Positions 23,571 through 36,317 of a DNA stretch of 64,000 nt are shown piece after piece. The notes under the pieces are model-generated. The model searched no databases. It was not told the DNA's origin and worked only from the letters and a program-made list of their open reading frames with translations. Position 1 is the stretch's first letter. Each line of letters begins with the position of its first letter. This stretch comes from Vigna angularis. Taxonomy: Eukaryota > Streptophyta > Magnoliopsida > Fabales > Fabaceae. The stretch is from the NCBI RefSeq assembly GCF_016808095.1, contig NC_068970.1, positions 21,434,501 through 21,498,500 of the forward strand. The letters run 5' to 3'. The position numbers and the translations under genes were made by a program.

Positions 23571-23962
23571 CAACATTTCATTTAAGACTTCTAGTTTCTC
23601 TCTCACTCCATCCAAATAACACAACTTCCCTGTGAGATAGTTCATTAGTTGTTGTAACTTGTTGTGATGGTACAAATTGTTGCTATTGAGAACCAAATGA
23701 AATATATGATTGTTGAGATCGATACACATAGTATGATTATTGTTCATATTCCAAAAAAGATTATCTAGGATATATAGAAATCTAGTTTATGTATAATTAA
23801 CTTATTTATATTAGGTGTAGTAATAGGTGTGAGAATATGTTATTGATAACCATATAAATCATGTGGTTGTTATGAATAATAACTATAATATTCATTTGAA
23901 AATCACACTATTAATAATTTTCATAATATATAACTAATAAAATAATAACACTAACATATTTA

Positions 23963-23973
<11 letters not shown>

Positions 23974-24029
<56 letters not shown>
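23974..24029. repeat. (TA)n microsatellite
   Basis: About 28 uninterrupted TA units, preceded by a short TATT run. Confidence 0.97.
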
Positions 24030-24031
<2 letters not shown>

Positions 24032-24199
24032 CCCAATAATTAGTAAACATGAGGAAGTAAATGTTGTGATTATGTAACGCATCAATAGTGAAATTTCCAT
24101 GTAAATCCTTCGTATATCGTAGAAAAATTTATGAGCACAAGTATACTTCGAGTTTTGGTGTTGATCAAATATGGGTTACCAAGAAGAGTATGGTTTCTA

Positions 24200-24362
24200 T
24201 TTTATAAGAACTATTTGTGATTGTAATTGCAGTTGTAAAGGTTTTTGTGGTCCATCGACTACCATTTCCTATGACACAACAACATTTGTTTGTAATTTAC
24301 TGCAATATGAAGGATCATGATAAAACTACAACCACAACTGCAATCACAACTATCATTTAAAA
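24200..24362. mobile_element. Small MITE-like inverted repeat
   Basis: About 163 bp. The left arm (TTTTATAAGAACTATTTGTG, continuing into ATTGCAGTTGTAAAGG) is complementary to the right arm (CAACCACAACTGCAATCACA, then ACTATCATTTAAAA). No protein coding. A target duplication was not resolved. Confidence 0.65.
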
Positions 24363-26600
24363 CCCTCGGTTTCGACAATTTCAAATGAAAGAAAAAAAAT
24401 AAAAATGAACGCATCAAATTATATAGGCGATACACATCATGTGTTAGTTTTCTTAATCAGTAATTGTCCTAATATGTAAATATTTCCCCATAGCTTTTTT
24501 ATTAATTTATTCTATTTTATTTAATTTAGTATTATTACGTTTAATAATTAATACAATTTAATTATGCATTATTTTTTATAAAGTTATGGGAGCTCATTAT
24601 ATTATATCATTTATATTTAATTTGTAGTGTTTACATCAATTAGAAATTACAAGGGTAGGTGTAGAATTATACAATTATATTCACAATCATTACTTATAGA
24701 GGAAGTATGATCACCTTATTGAAGTTATCAAATAAATACTGCTTAATTATAATAATTTCAGTTTGATCATCATCAAGTGTATTAGGATGATTAATAGAAT
24801 CATCAATAATCCCCAAAATATTATTTTGTAAGCAAAAATATGTATCTAAAGTAGTTGACTTTATCGTTTTGTCATTAACCAAAATCAGTTGCAATAGTAG
24901 ATGTTTCATATGTATCTTCTCATTCCCTTAGTTCTTCTATTGCACTTGGTTCCTATAATGTATTATCCTCATAACGTTGCTATTGAAAATGATCATATAT
25001 ACTAATTTCATATCCATCAGTAAACATGTTAGTGTAAGCATCTTTAATTTCTTCATCTGTAGGTTCAACAACATCTTTAGTAAAATTAATATGTTCATTT
25101 ATAGGATATATTAGTATGTAGGAGTATGTATCGATGTGATGTGATTTTGTTTTTGGTTGATTTGAACTTTATACATTTTTTATAAGCTTTAACTTAAATG
25201 TGAATTTGATATATCTTTTAACAATATCTTTTAACAAGTTTAATAAAATTAATATAATTAAGTTTAAAATACTATATTAATTTATTTTTTTAAAATTAAA
25301 GTTCAAAATTTTAAAAGTTTGAATCAAAACGCATTCTAATTTTACATTCAAAGGCCTAAAAAATTTATTGCATAATTATATTAATTAAAAATATATTCAT
25401 TATTATTTATTTTTTTATACTCAAGACGCTATTATTTTTCATTTACTTAACTGTTTTGATTGTCAAAAATATACAAATAACGAAATTTACATGTTTTAAT
25501 TCAGTTAGTGATAATTATGATTAGTCTTTTTATTACTATTAATATTAATAATATAATTGTTATGATTTCAATATTTGAAAGTTAAATTTCAATTCCATGT
25601 TTTGATTTATTAATTTACATTTATCTTATAAATTTTAAATACTATTATTTCTATAATTAAATTAAATATTATTTAACATTTTTGAAAAATAAGATATTAA
25701 AATAGCTAAGATTTTTTTCTTCCAACATTGAGTTTTAAAATTTCAATATCAGTTCAATTTTGTTTATTTCAGATAATAGATTGTAAATCATGTTCATATA
25801 TTAAATACTATTTTTATATTCAATTTATGTATAATGTTGTATTATGATGTGTGAAGTTTTAATTTGAATAAAAATTATAGATTTAAAAATTTCAATTTAA
25901 AAACAAAGCAAAAAAAATTAAATAATAATAATAATGAAATACATAACGGTGGTTTTTTTATTTAAAAAAACAAGTATAATAAACACTTATAAACATTAAT
26001 CAAGTTAACATTTGAAATTTAAAAGCGTAACAACAACCATAAATTTGGATTTTTTTTCCCAAATTTGTAAATGTTAAAAGGCCAATGTTCTTACAAAATC
26101 ATACTAAAAAGATATGAAAAATGTAACGTCTCATTTTTTTTAACAATATATAATATTTTAATATATTAAACTTTTCAGTACACATATGGTGATATTGTTT
26201 TAAAATTGACTAACTTATAAACTATTTAATTTTATTTTTAAAAGCCTTTAATCTGATAATTATGATATATGGTATAGTAAACATTTAATAAAAAATAAAT
26301 TAAAAGATTATATATGTTTAATCCTATGTATAAAAGTATGTATATTAATAAAGAGCATCTACCGTTGATATTTTAGTATTTATTATTCTTAATGTATAAA
26401 ACAAAGTTGTATAATAGTGATGGAGAGAGTGGAGAGTTGGGAGGAGAAGATTGGTGAGAAAGAGGAAAAAGTAAAATTATTCATTTATTTATTATTTATT
26501 GTTGGGGCAAAGAAAGAGGCACATTTCAGCCCTCATTCAATGATGCTTTAACCAACACACCATCCTCCACTCATTCTCTTTCAATTTCATCCCTCTCTTC
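24363..26600. other. AT-rich intergenic, nothing coding seen
   Basis: Very AT-rich, with no recognisable exon or element ends. The minus-strand open frame at 24694-24909 has no domain and is not called. Confidence 0.6.
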
Positions 26601-26691
26601 TCTCTCAGGTAACAACTGCAACTCCATAATCCTGTTTTCAATTTTCAATTTTTTTGTAAAAATTAATGAACCATTTGTGTTTAAGGTTGCA

Positions 26692-27643
26692 ATGGAGTGT
26701 TTGGAAGCAGTGTTGAAGAGCAGTTTCAGAAAAGACATGGCCCTCAAACTCAGCCCCCAAGCGTTCCCGGAGGACCTTAACATGCAAAACGTCACCTCTT
26801 CCGACGACTTATTCGTCGACGACCTTCTCGACTTTTCGCTCCTCGAAAACGAAGAACCTGACCAACACAAACACAGCCACCATTCAACCTCCGTTTCCCC
26901 TCGCAACGACAACCACCATATGTACAATTGCAACCACTCCTTCAACGACAATTTCAATACCGAACTCACTCTTCCGGTACTTCTCTTCCCATTTCGCGTT
27001 AAAAACTTTTTCGTTTCTGTTTTCACCAAAGTCTTAATTTTTACAGGCGGAGGAAGTTGCGGACTTGGAATGGGTATCTCATTTCATCGAAGACTCTTTC
27101 TCCAAATACTCTCTTTCCTTCCCCGCAACCGTCACGCAGAGCCTCGCTGAGAAACCGCCGGAACCGGGAAACGCCGGTTTTACTTTCAAAACCCTCGTTC
27201 CGGCCAAGCCAAGGAGCAAGCGAACCAGAACCGGGGTTCGGGTTTGGCCGCTGAGGTCACCCTCGTCTTTCACCGACACGTCGTCTCCCGACAGCCCTTT
27301 GGTAATTTGCGCAGCCACGTCCAAAGACCACCACCCGGAGGACAAGAGGGCGAAGAAACGGGCGGCGTCGGACGGGGGAGCGGCGAGACGGTGCAGCCAT
27401 TGCGGCGTTCAGAAAACACCTCAATGGCGAACAGGACCGCTCGGGGCGAAGACCTTGTGCAATGCCTGTGGAGTTCGGTACAAGTCGGGTCGGTTATTGC
27501 CCGAATATAGACCCGCGTGTAGCCCTACATTCTCGAGCGAGTTGCACTCGAACCACCACCGGAAGGTTTTGGAGATGCGGCAGAAAAAGGAAGCGGGGCC
27601 TGGACCGGACACCGGTTCGCCAGCGTCGGTTCCCGGTTTTTGA
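26692..27643 (+). CDS. GATA-type zinc-finger transcription factor
   Basis: Two exons, 26692-26976 and 27047-27643, with a 70-bp GT-AG intron (phase 0), giving 293 aa. The N-terminal part has the acidic block [18 protein letters not shown] and, across the junction, [17 protein letters not shown], both typical of plant class I GATA factors. A basic stretch is at about residues 150-165 ([10 protein letters not shown]). The single GATA finger is [20 protein letters not shown], followed by [21 protein letters not shown]-x2-C-x18-C-x2-C, the plant class I spacing. The tail [12 protein letters not shown] is also family-typical. It should bind WGATAR sites in the nucleus. The ATG at 26692 begins MECLEAVLK, as in relatives; the frame extends upstream without another ATG. 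The CT-rich leader carries a possible 5'-UTR intron (CAG/GTAACA near 26608 to TTTAAG before the ATG). Confidence 0.95.
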
Positions 27644-30600
27644 TTATTATTATTTTTGTATTTTTTATTAGGCTAGACAGGAAGGGTTAAACCAATGGAG
27701 CCGGTTCCGTGGGCCCGAGTTAGTGTCTATAATTTTTCTTATAATTTAATTTTACATTTGGTTGGGTGCGGTAGGTAGCTGTTAATGTTAGCCGATAGAC
27801 ATTAAATTATGTTATTATCGATATTGATTTGGAGTTATGGATTAAGAGATTGGATATTGAAGTTGATTTATATGTTTTAGTTTTTGATTATGAATATTTG
27901 CAGTGTGTTATCTGATGAGATAGAAAGAAAGGATGTAGTTGTGTTTGCGGGTGAGTTTGGAAGTGAGAAGTGTTGGTTAGAAAACATGTAGTTAATGAAT
28001 GGAAAGAGCGTAGAAGTGGTTAAAGGGTTTGTTTGTAAAGTGGGTGTACTGAAATAGAATCATGTGGAAGTTGCACGCAAGATGCTGGAAGGAGTCATGA
28101 ACTCAACCTTTCGCCATCACTTCCAACAGAAGAATTGTGCTTGGAGCTACCAATTCCAAACCTTTGATTTGGACTTTTGCGATTAACTAGATTTTGCTGC
28201 TGCCTAATCCACGGGGCACACCCTCTGACAGGTGAATTTTCATATGTTGCTTTTTTTTTTTCAATTTTATATTGCCATTCATTATTTTACTCTTTTTTTT
28301 GTGTGTGGAAAAGAAAATCTAACAAAAATAAAGCAAGGAATTTGAATTTTGAAGTTTCCTTTTTGCCATGTCTGGGGGCTTAAAGACTAAAGAGAACGGA
28401 AGATTTGAATGTATCTTAGGCTTTATTTGAGACATTGTAAAGTGGTTTTTGTAATTTTAATTATTGCGGTTATGAAAAGGAAAATTAGCGAATAAAAATA
28501 ACATTGTACCTTGTAATGGATCCCACATAGCAATCTTATCTTGCACCTAACAAAGCAAGGTAACAGTCGAGTGAGCTTTTTCTTTTAAAAAATGTAAAGA
28601 AGGATTTCCTAGTAAAATGGAGTATCCTAGGATATTCAAAAGTTTTTTTTTTCCTTTCAATAGAACAACATTATATTAGATTCGACATAAACGTGGCTTA
28701 TGAGTGGTAAGGATTGAAACGTAGAGGTAAGAAAAAAATAAAGAAAAGATGAGTGAGTCAAAATGAGAGGGAGTAAAGATACGATGATGGGTGTAGAAAG
28801 CATTATTTTAGAAGAAATGTCCTGATATGACAATGATTCCAGAAGTGCGTATAAAAGTTGTGGCCTTTTATTCCACAAAATCAAATTAACCAAATATATA
28901 AAAACCCTTTATTGTTTCGTGGCAATCACGTGATGACAATATCCCACCTGTTCCCAACAACTTCCGTAACGTCGTCTCCAATCGCAGCTGAAAAATTAAG
29001 AGAGAATAAATAGCAAAGGAAATTTCCACATCGAGATGGCTGCTACTGAAGGATTCCATCTGCACACTGCATATGCTATTGTATGTTTTTGCTTACGTAT
29101 GCCTACTTCTGGTCCCCTTCACGGAAAAAGAAATTTCAAAAATTAATAACTCCAGATTAATTTAGATCTTGGGCCACTCTTTTTAACCACCTGATTAGTC
29201 CTTCTATTACGTTACTTTCATGATTTTGGTTGATTCAAATGTGAAAACGTGGGATTGGAATAAAAAGGGAAAGAGATTAGAAAATGAGATTATTTTTGCA
29301 GTGTACCCGGTGGGTACCGAAGGAAGCCTAGTATGGTAAGGAAGGTTGGCCGATCGGTTAGACAAGGAGGTGATTGATCGGTTAAAACTGAGAATGGGTG
29401 GAGGCAAATAATAGACGAATAAAGAACATTAAAAGTTAATTGATGGTAGGAATCAAGTTTATAAATATATGATGGGTGTCTAGGTAAATGTACTTTTTTT
29501 TATCTAAATAATTACAGTGTTGAGACTTTTTGAACTAAAAAACTGACGTCAAAGTGTTTTCCTACAGGAAACGACCGATCGGTGTAGTGGAGTTGATATC
29601 TTGAAGGGGATCGCAGTGGCATCGCAGTAGAAAGAAGGAAGCACGATGAGACCTACTTACAAAAACAATTTTGATTAAGAAAAATAAAATAAAATGTTTG
29701 TAAACAATTTTATGTAATAGATTAAAAAATTATAAACTAAGATTGTTACAAAATGATAAATATATTGTTTTCTTTTCTTAATTATAATATAATACATTCG
29801 CAAATCTTTCAACAAGTACTTAAGATCTTGTTATTAAGAAATTCTTATAGTCGAATAAAGGTACATATGTTGATGCCTTTGTAAATACAATAATTTATTT
29901 TGAAAGTTGTTGAAACAATAAAAGGGTAAAATTACATGACGAATATTCTATCCTTTTGAAAGAATAAGTTACCATTAAGAAGCTGAGTTGAAGAAAAGAA
30001 ATAAAGTTCTTGTACCTTTTTAAATAAAAATCCTCTTTATAATGATTCAAAGAATACTTGGTTTCCAAAAAATATGTCCCTTAATATAATAATAATTGTT
30101 AGTGTTATTATCCATATGATAATTATTATGGTTATTTCGATTTCAAATTATCTCTTCATTAAAGGGAGTAAGTAATTGAAAGTTGTGAATATCATGAAGT
30201 ATTTACAATTCCTAATTCATTAAATAAATAAGGAACGATCACAATGTGTTATGTGCTTTTCATTGTGTCTATAGTAGTAGACATTAAAAAGGGAAATGTT
30301 TCACCCTAAATTGACAAATTAAGAAACATACTAAAATATTGAGTGATATATGTTGGTTATGTAATTCTTATTTTATTTCTTGTAGGATATATTCAAAATT
30401 GTAAATATAAATGCTATTAGTTGGGTTTGAAAAGCATTATGGAAAACAAGCAAGATAAGAGAATGCATTTTAACCCTAATTAAAGCTAGTTGAAACTTGG
30501 TCATTAGGAAGCAAAGACAAACAAGGAAAATATTATGTTCAAGATAAAGAAAAGCATGTGCGTGATAAGGAAATAATAGTTCAAAAAGTTCATTGATTTT

Positions 30601-31010
30601 ATTAAAAATTGAAACATACACACGTTTAGGCTTCAGTTATTTGAGAACTGATACCTAAAAGTTCCTGTTAATTTAAAAACTGTCATTAATATTTATTTAT
30701 TTATTTTTAAATAAAAGTTTATACTTTTTATAATCGAAGCATAAATGTGTTTAGTTACCAAAAACAAAAACCTATTTTTGTTTAAAATTTTACTCACGCC
30801 AAGAATTTTCCACAAAAGTTGTTTTCCTCCCTCCTTCGCGACGATAACCACTACTGCAGATTACCATCAATATCCTTGATATTTCTTTATCATGCTGTCA
30901 AGTTAAATATGTATGATAACATAAAAAAACGAAAAAAAAACACTATATTTCAGGACATTTAAACTAGAAAAATGTGTATGCTGCCATAACAGAATATTAT
31001 ACAATCTACT
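27644..31010. other. Intergenic, no supported gene
   Basis: About 3.4 kb of AT-rich DNA. Words with CGATCGGT at about 29350, 29380 and 29577 resemble words in the LTR-like fragment near 45.5-46 kb, but no LTR ends could be set. None of the short open frames has a recognisable domain. Confidence 0.55.
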
Positions 31011-31322
31011 ATAAAACATAACTGAAGCCCACGGTCAGGACCTTTTCATCAATCACTAAATAAACACACTCAAATAAATTACTCGGCAGGATAATGTTGT
31101 CCGGGAAATCCAGACAAATCAGATAAAAATGAAAATGTAATGAACCCAAAAATCTGACCTTTCAAATCGAGATAAAACGTAACTCAAGCCCAAAGTCAGC
31201 ACCTTTTTAACAATCACTAAGTAAACACACTCAAATAAATTAGTAATCTTATTCCAGAAATCCAAACAAATCAAACAAAAACGAGAATGTAATGAACCCA
31301 AAAATCTGACCTTTGAAGTCGA
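31011..31322. repeat. 161-bp tandem duplication
   Basis: Copies at 31011-31171 and 31172-31322 share long blocks such as AAACACACTCAAATAAATTA and AATGTAATGAACCCAAAAAT. They differ by about 15-20 percent, so this is not a recent event. Confidence 0.85.
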
Positions 31323-31371
31323 GAGCGGCAAACCAACACAAAAAACAATGAGAAACAACAATGGTGAAGAT

Positions 31372-31500
31372 TGCAAAATCAAAAACCAAAAAATGGAACC
31401 AAGAATATGAAGGACAAATTGCAAAATCAAAATATCTTCGACCAAAATACGAAACCAAGAATATGGAGACAGCTTGCAAAATCAAAATGTCATGAACCAA
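31372..31500. repeat. ~50-bp tandem repeats
   Basis: Three starts of TGCAAAATCAAAA at 31372, 31420 and 31475, each followed by an (A)CCAAGAATATG-type block in the first two units. The minus-strand open frames across this region are its complement. Confidence 0.75.
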
Positions 31501-33012
31501 ATTAAAGGAGAAGAGAATCGAACCAAAGAAAAAAAAAACCCAACTACAATTTCAACCCTCATAGAATAACGAAGGCCAATGGAAGAATTTCTTATTTTCG
31601 CATGACTACAACACCACAAAACATTAAGTAACCAAAAGAACGTCAAAATTTCCAGGTGTAAAAAAAAACAATAAGAATAGGTAATTTTGATATTTTCACA
31701 ATACTAAATTTTTATCTAGGTACTAGGTATAGCAGATTCAACAATCTTATAATCAAAATTTACTGCAGATATCTTTGTTTAATATAAATAATCAGTATAA
31801 AATATTATTCAAAAATATATCCAGTTTGTTAATTAATCCTAAACAAATAACATCATATTTAAATATAATCCCTTTTTAAATTATTGTAAATCCCGAAAAT
31901 GAATCAAATAGTTTGTTTTTAGAAAAAAGTAAATTAAAAAACTCTAAGACACGTTTACAATTATTTTAATCTATTTTCAATTTTTTTAATACCAGTTTAG
32001 TTTCTAAAGCACTTAATATTTGAATATCCGAACCTGACAACACTCGTTCTACTTAAGCAAGGTTTTCATTTTCGTGAAATGACTAGTCAAGTTTCTCCAT
32101 GAAACGATTATCAGGAGTATGAGACCCTCTGGAAGGCTAAAGCACAAGCAACAGGAAGAGAAAAGGAAATATTTTTCTCCATACTTAGAAATGATAGCAG
32201 ACAACAACAAATCAAAGATATTGGAACTCTTTTCTGTATGCAACATTGACATTACCTCCACTAGTATCAATCTTTCTTTTGACATCTATTCGATATAGTT
32301 TATTGATGTCCACCACATGCAATCTTTGTCACGCGGCCACTACCACAGCTTCCACCAAAATTCTAATCTTCAAGAAAAAGCCACCACCACCCCACCCAAC
32401 TACATATGTGCTTTACGCAATATACATATATAGCATCGTCTATCTCTTTACTTAATGGACTTCCAACTATAATACCTATAGATCTTTTCATCTTCCCACA
32501 AAACCAATCACTAACCTTCTCAGACCAAGTGCTAGTATGTGCGGTTAGCACATAAACTTAAACTAATCTACCGCAGAAACTACAAAGCAGAATAAGCATC
32601 ATGTGTATGTTTATAACCTCATTGTCTCTCATAACAAAATGGTTATTGGTAATGGATTCTTAAATTTAAAGAACTAAACTTTTATATATGCAGTTTTATT
32701 ATTGGAGCAGTTGTTGTGATAGTTTTGAATAGGAACTGGGACTAAGTGATTTTACGTACTAGTGTTATTAATATATGCTCTGGATTACATGGAGTGTAAA
32801 GAAATTGCTGTGTGGGGACAAATTGCACTTGAAGGGAAATCAAAGTTGCAGGTCTTGTTTTCATTCGTCATCACCGTGGCCAAACTTTTGCAGCTTTGTG
32901 GAAGGGTTACGGGATTCTGCGGCTTGGAGTTTGTTAGTGAGGGTGGGGACTATATTGTACTTCATCCAGGTTTGTGAATAGGAATACACGAGTGTTTCCA
33001 GTGCATTGAGAA
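31501..33012. other. Intergenic upstream of glycine-rich gene
   Basis: AT-rich DNA with no recognisable exon. Overlapping short frames at 32762-33073 on both strands lack domains; they lie in what should be promoter. Confidence 0.5.
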
Positions 33013-33015
33013 GGG

Positions 33016-33023
33016 TATAAAAG
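33016..33023 (+). promoter_or_regulatory. TATA box of glycine-rich protein gene
   Basis: TATAAAAG, 56 bases before the chosen ATG at 33072. The expected transcription start about 30 bases downstream falls near 33047, after the ATG at 33039, which favours 33072 as the start codon. Confidence 0.6.
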
Positions 33024-33071
33024 GGTGGTAGAAGGTAAGTGCTATGCATGCTCATGTGGGAAAACCAAAAC

Positions 33072-33782
33072 ATGGGGGTTGTGAGGAGTGTGTTTGGGGT
33101 GTTTCTGGTGACTGCTGTGATTTTAGGCCCTTGTTTAGGTAATGTGAAAAATGATTTTCATGAATTAAAGGGTGACAAGGGCATGGTCAACTCTACCGCT
33201 GAAGTTTCTCGTGCTTTGGTGGGAGATGTTGGTGTGAGTGGGACAAACTCGTCGGAAGTGTTATTAGGTGAAATGAAGTTCAGTGGGGGGAACGGTGGAA
33301 AAGGAGGAGGTAGTGGCGGAGGTGGAGGAAATGGAGGTGGAGGAGGTGGACATAAAGGGCGAAAAGGAAAGGGTGGAGGAAGTGGCGGTGGAGGTGGGGG
33401 TGGAGGAGGTTCAGGTTCTGGTGGTGGAAGAGGAGGAGGAGGAGGAGGAAATGGACAAGGTCATGAATGGGGTGGAGGAAGTGGTGGAGGTGGAGGAGGG
33501 GGTGGAGGAGGTGGAGGTGGAGGAGGAGGAAATGGATGGGGAGGAGGAAGTGGAAGTGGGAGTGGTGGGGGTGGAGGAGGAGGGGGAGGTGGTGGTGGAA
33601 GTGGGGGTGGGGGAGGAGGAGGAGGAGGTAGTGGTGGAGGTGGAGGAGGTGGTGGTGGTGGTGGTGAGGGTTGGGGTTGGGGTGGAGGTGGTGGGGGAGG
33701 AAATGGCAAAGTGAGATGTTGGGTGTGGGGATGTGGTAAGAAGAAGTTAGAAGAAATTGGGTCCAAAAATTCTAAGGGATAA
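33072..33782 (+). CDS. Secreted glycine-rich protein (236 aa)
   Basis: From this ATG the protein starts MGVVRSVFGVFLVTAVILGP, a typical signal peptide ending near CLGN. A linker of about 55 residues with sequons (VNST, TNSS) follows, then about 140 residues of almost pure Gly with spaced Ser, Asn, Trp and Lys (GGGSGGGGG, HKGRKGKGGG, NGWGGG, EGWGWGGGG). It closes with a short basic tail holding two Cys and one Trp (KVRCWVWGCGKKKLEEI). Family knowledge: glycine-rich proteins with signal peptides are cell-wall structural proteins. An in-frame ATG at 33039 would add 11 residues ahead of the signal peptide and is less likely. Long proline-rich and Glu/Val-rich frames on the other strand and frame are shadows of the GGN-rich DNA. 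Confidence 0.82.
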   Translation: MGVVRSVFGVFLVTAVILGPCLGNVKNDFHELKGDKGMVNSTAEVSRALVGDVGVSGTNSSEVLLGEMKFSGGNGGKGGGSGGGGGNGGGGGGHKGRKGKGGGSGGGGGGGGGSGSGGGRGGGGGGNGQGHEWGGGSGGGGGGGGGGGGGGGGNGWGGGSGSGSGGGGGGGGGGGGSGGGGGGGGGSGGGGGGGGGGGEGWGWGGGGGGGNGKVRCWVWGCGKKKLEEIGSKNSKG

Positions 33783-34239
33783 GGGTTAATTGCTCTCACG
33801 AATGACCAAAGTATTTGTACGTGGTTTTGTTGTGTTTTCTCTACTTAATTACCATATTATATGACATGTGCCAATAAATTCTCTATAGGGAGGGTGTTGA
33901 GTTGAAGTTTCCCTAATATTAGTTATTTACATTTGGTGAAAAAACTAAAATAGGGAAGAGTGAGATACGTCTTGTTATACAAAAGTTTTGTATGCTATTT
34001 CCATCATAATAAAAGGCTAATTTTGATTGGTTTATTCTTCATCTTTGCACACTCTTTGTCCTCGTCTTTGATCATGCTAGATGTTTCACATTTCAGAGAG
34101 AATTCTGCTGTATGATCCAACCATAACTAATTGTCTCTATTTGCCAGTCATGCTCATCACGATCCTCATAATAAACAAAAAATTGCTCCTTCATTTATAT
34201 CCATGTTAAAACCATGAAGTGTTTCTGAGATGAAATGTA
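33783..34239. other. 3' flank of glycine-rich gene
   Basis: AT-rich; AATAAA-like words (for example near 33872 and 34009) could serve polyadenylation. No other feature seen. Confidence 0.45.
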
Positions 34240-34700
34240 CATCAAGAAAGGCAAAAGGAAATTCTACGGAGAAATATGAAGAATTGAGAACCACCTTTTT
34301 TTCTTAATTAATAGAACTCAATCATGAGTTTGAATCTATAACTCGGCTCTCAAAGTTAGTTCATAAATTCATAAATAATCTCAGAACATGATGCATACAT
34401 TGGATGATATTCTGCTTCAGTAGAAGATTTAGACATTGACTCTTACTTCTTGCACTTCCAGTAGGGAAGAAATGTCAAGTTTGATGATAGTTAGGTAGAT
34501 AAAACTTCCAACCAACTTTTGTTAGAAAGTAAGGTTTGGTAGAAGTTCCCTTAAACTCATCTTAATTTTACATTAATTTCTATGGGAGTTTCTACCAGAG
34601 ATTAGATAATTGGATGAGATCTTAGATAGATTTCTGTTGACTGACATAAACGCCTTTTTTCTAGAAAAGTACTTCTAATCCTAAGAAGTCACGCGAATGG
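34240..34700 (-). pseudogene. Ty1/copia RNase H-region relic
   Basis: On the minus strand: ETPIEINVKL (near 34585), a VGSFIYLTI-like block (near 34500), and WKCKK then ESMSKSSTEAEY (34410-34460), the copia signature SKSSTEAEY before the RNase H end. Stops and shifts interrupt it; no LTR is seen. Confidence 0.8.
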
Positions 34701-34714
34701 TTGAATGTGACAAT

Positions 34715-34860
34715 TTGTTAATTGAATTGATTGCTATGTAATATAATATGTTTATTGAATTGATTTCTACGTAATATAATATGTTCATTGAATAAGTTTC
34801 AATACATACGCTTAATGAACTAAATTTTTATATAATATGATTAATGAACTGGTCTTTATA
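34715..34860. repeat. ~45-bp degenerate tandem repeat
   Basis: Repeated TTGAATTGATT(G/T)CTA(T/C)GTAATATAATATGTT units at about 34722 and 34753, plus more diverged units up to about 34850. Confidence 0.7.
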
Positions 34861-35554
34861 TTAATTGGTAACTAAAATGGTTTTTATATAATTATTTTTT
34901 GAATGTGTTTGTATCTAATTAGTTACTGAATTATTTTTTCATAAATAATTATTAGAAATTTAAAGTTGAGTCTCAGTCTTTACATTAAATAGAAAACTGA
35001 ATAATATATAAAAAAGAACATCCAAAAGTTAATTGTATTAAATTATGATTTAAAATTAAATATAATATTAAAATCATGAATGAGTTAAAATCAGTGTGAA
35101 ATTTCCTTAATATATCTCTTCTTAAAAGACTCTGGTATTATCAAAATTAATGATAGATTAGTTTTTAATTTTACCAAAATATTATCTATTTAATAAGAAA
35201 TTATCTCCAATTGAATTAGTTATTACCTTTATTATTTATTATTTTAGTAACTAATAATTTGATTTTTAAAAGCAAATTTTCTTGTTGTAATTATAGGAAA
35301 CGGTCAACTGTTAATAGGTGAGAACTCCTTTTAAGTTGATTAGTTGTGAATAAAAATGTTGATCTCATTTACTTAAATTTATGAGTGCTGTATGATATGA
35401 TTTAGTTTGATTTTAGACTAAAACTAATAAAAAAAAAGATATGGTATGGCTTGTTGTGGTAAAAACTAATGGAATTTATACCAAACGGCTTGAGTTGATA
35501 CTAACGGACTGATTTTGATGGAAGACTTAAAATAATACATTTAAAATTTATGTA
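34861..35554. other. AT-rich intergenic
   Basis: Nothing recognisable beyond AT-rich sequence. Confidence 0.5.
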
Positions 35555-35820
35555 TTTAATTATGGGGATTGCTAACGGGAGTACGCCTTTTTTTCAACTA
35601 GTACATTTTAGTTTTAAGGTCAACGGTATTTTAACAATTTTCATTCTCAAAACTAAAAAAAAAAAAAACTCCAAACCCTTACTCACCTCTCTCATTCCTC
35701 TCAACCCTTTCTCTTCTCAACTCTTTCTCTTTCATCTCTCTCACTCCAACCTTTTCTCTATTATCCCTACTGTAGCCCCAATTCAAAAAATCACCCCAAT
35801 TCAAAAAATCAAAAACATAA

Positions 35821-36170
35821 TGAGTTTTCATTTTATAATTTTTGTCTTATCTAATTTTATCCAATTGTCACAAGCATAAAGGAATTGGTAATCGACATGG
35901 AAAAAATCAGAAATACTCGCGGTTAAACAATTTCTTACAAAAAATGATTTTATAATGAGTTTTCATTTTATAATTTTTGTCTTATATAATTTTATCTAAT
36001 GACATCAAAGGAATTGGTAATTGGCCTGGAAAAAATCAGAAACACTCAGTTGTTAAACAATTTCTTACAAAAAATGATTTTATAACGAGTATTCATTTTA
36101 TAATTTTTGTCGTATATAATTTTATTTAATTTTCACAAGCATAATGACATCCGAAGGAATTGATAATTGA
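35821..36170. repeat. ~130-bp tandem repeats inside the MULE
   Basis: Three units starting at about 35821, 35956 and 36086, each beginning (T/C)GAGT(T/A)TTCATTTTATAA. The first two continue through GGAATTGGTAAT and CAATTTCTTACAAAAAATGA; the third diverges after AAGCATAATGACAT. Confidence 0.85.
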
Positions 36171-36317
36171 CCTGTAGGGTTTGCAGATGATGAAATTAGA
36201 GAAGTTAGTGAAGATGGTGAAATTGAAGAGATCTTGAATGAACCTTTGCCTGAAGGTGAATATGTCAATGACTCAACTCTTTACAAAGGCAAATTGTTTA
36301 ACGGCAAGTGTTTCTAA
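36171..36317 (+). pseudogene. Captured open-frame fragment inside MULE
   Basis: Open for about 48 codons up to a TAA: acidic ADDEIREVSEDGEIEEILNE, then PLPEGEYVNDSTLYKGKLFN. Just before it stands GTTTGCAG, which could be an intron acceptor. Composition is much more protein-like than the surrounding repeats, so a fragment of a host or transposon gene taken up by the MULE is likely. I do not recognise the parent gene. Confidence 0.45.

Noticed and set aside
23220..23619. Two overlapping open frames after the LRR gene
   Set aside because: They lie in the degenerate tandem array and repeat its unit.
27079..27612. Several open frames overlapping GATA exon 2
   Set aside because: They lack the finger and are shadows of the GC-rich exon.
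33283..33714. Glu/Val-rich frame overlapping the glycine-rich gene
   Set aside because: A frame-shifted reading of GGA/GGT repeats; the frame with signal peptide and Gly-rich domain is the real one.
33461..33799. Long proline-rich open frame on the minus strand
   Set aside because: It is the exact complement of the GGN repeat of the glycine-rich gene; it has no signal peptide or other domain.
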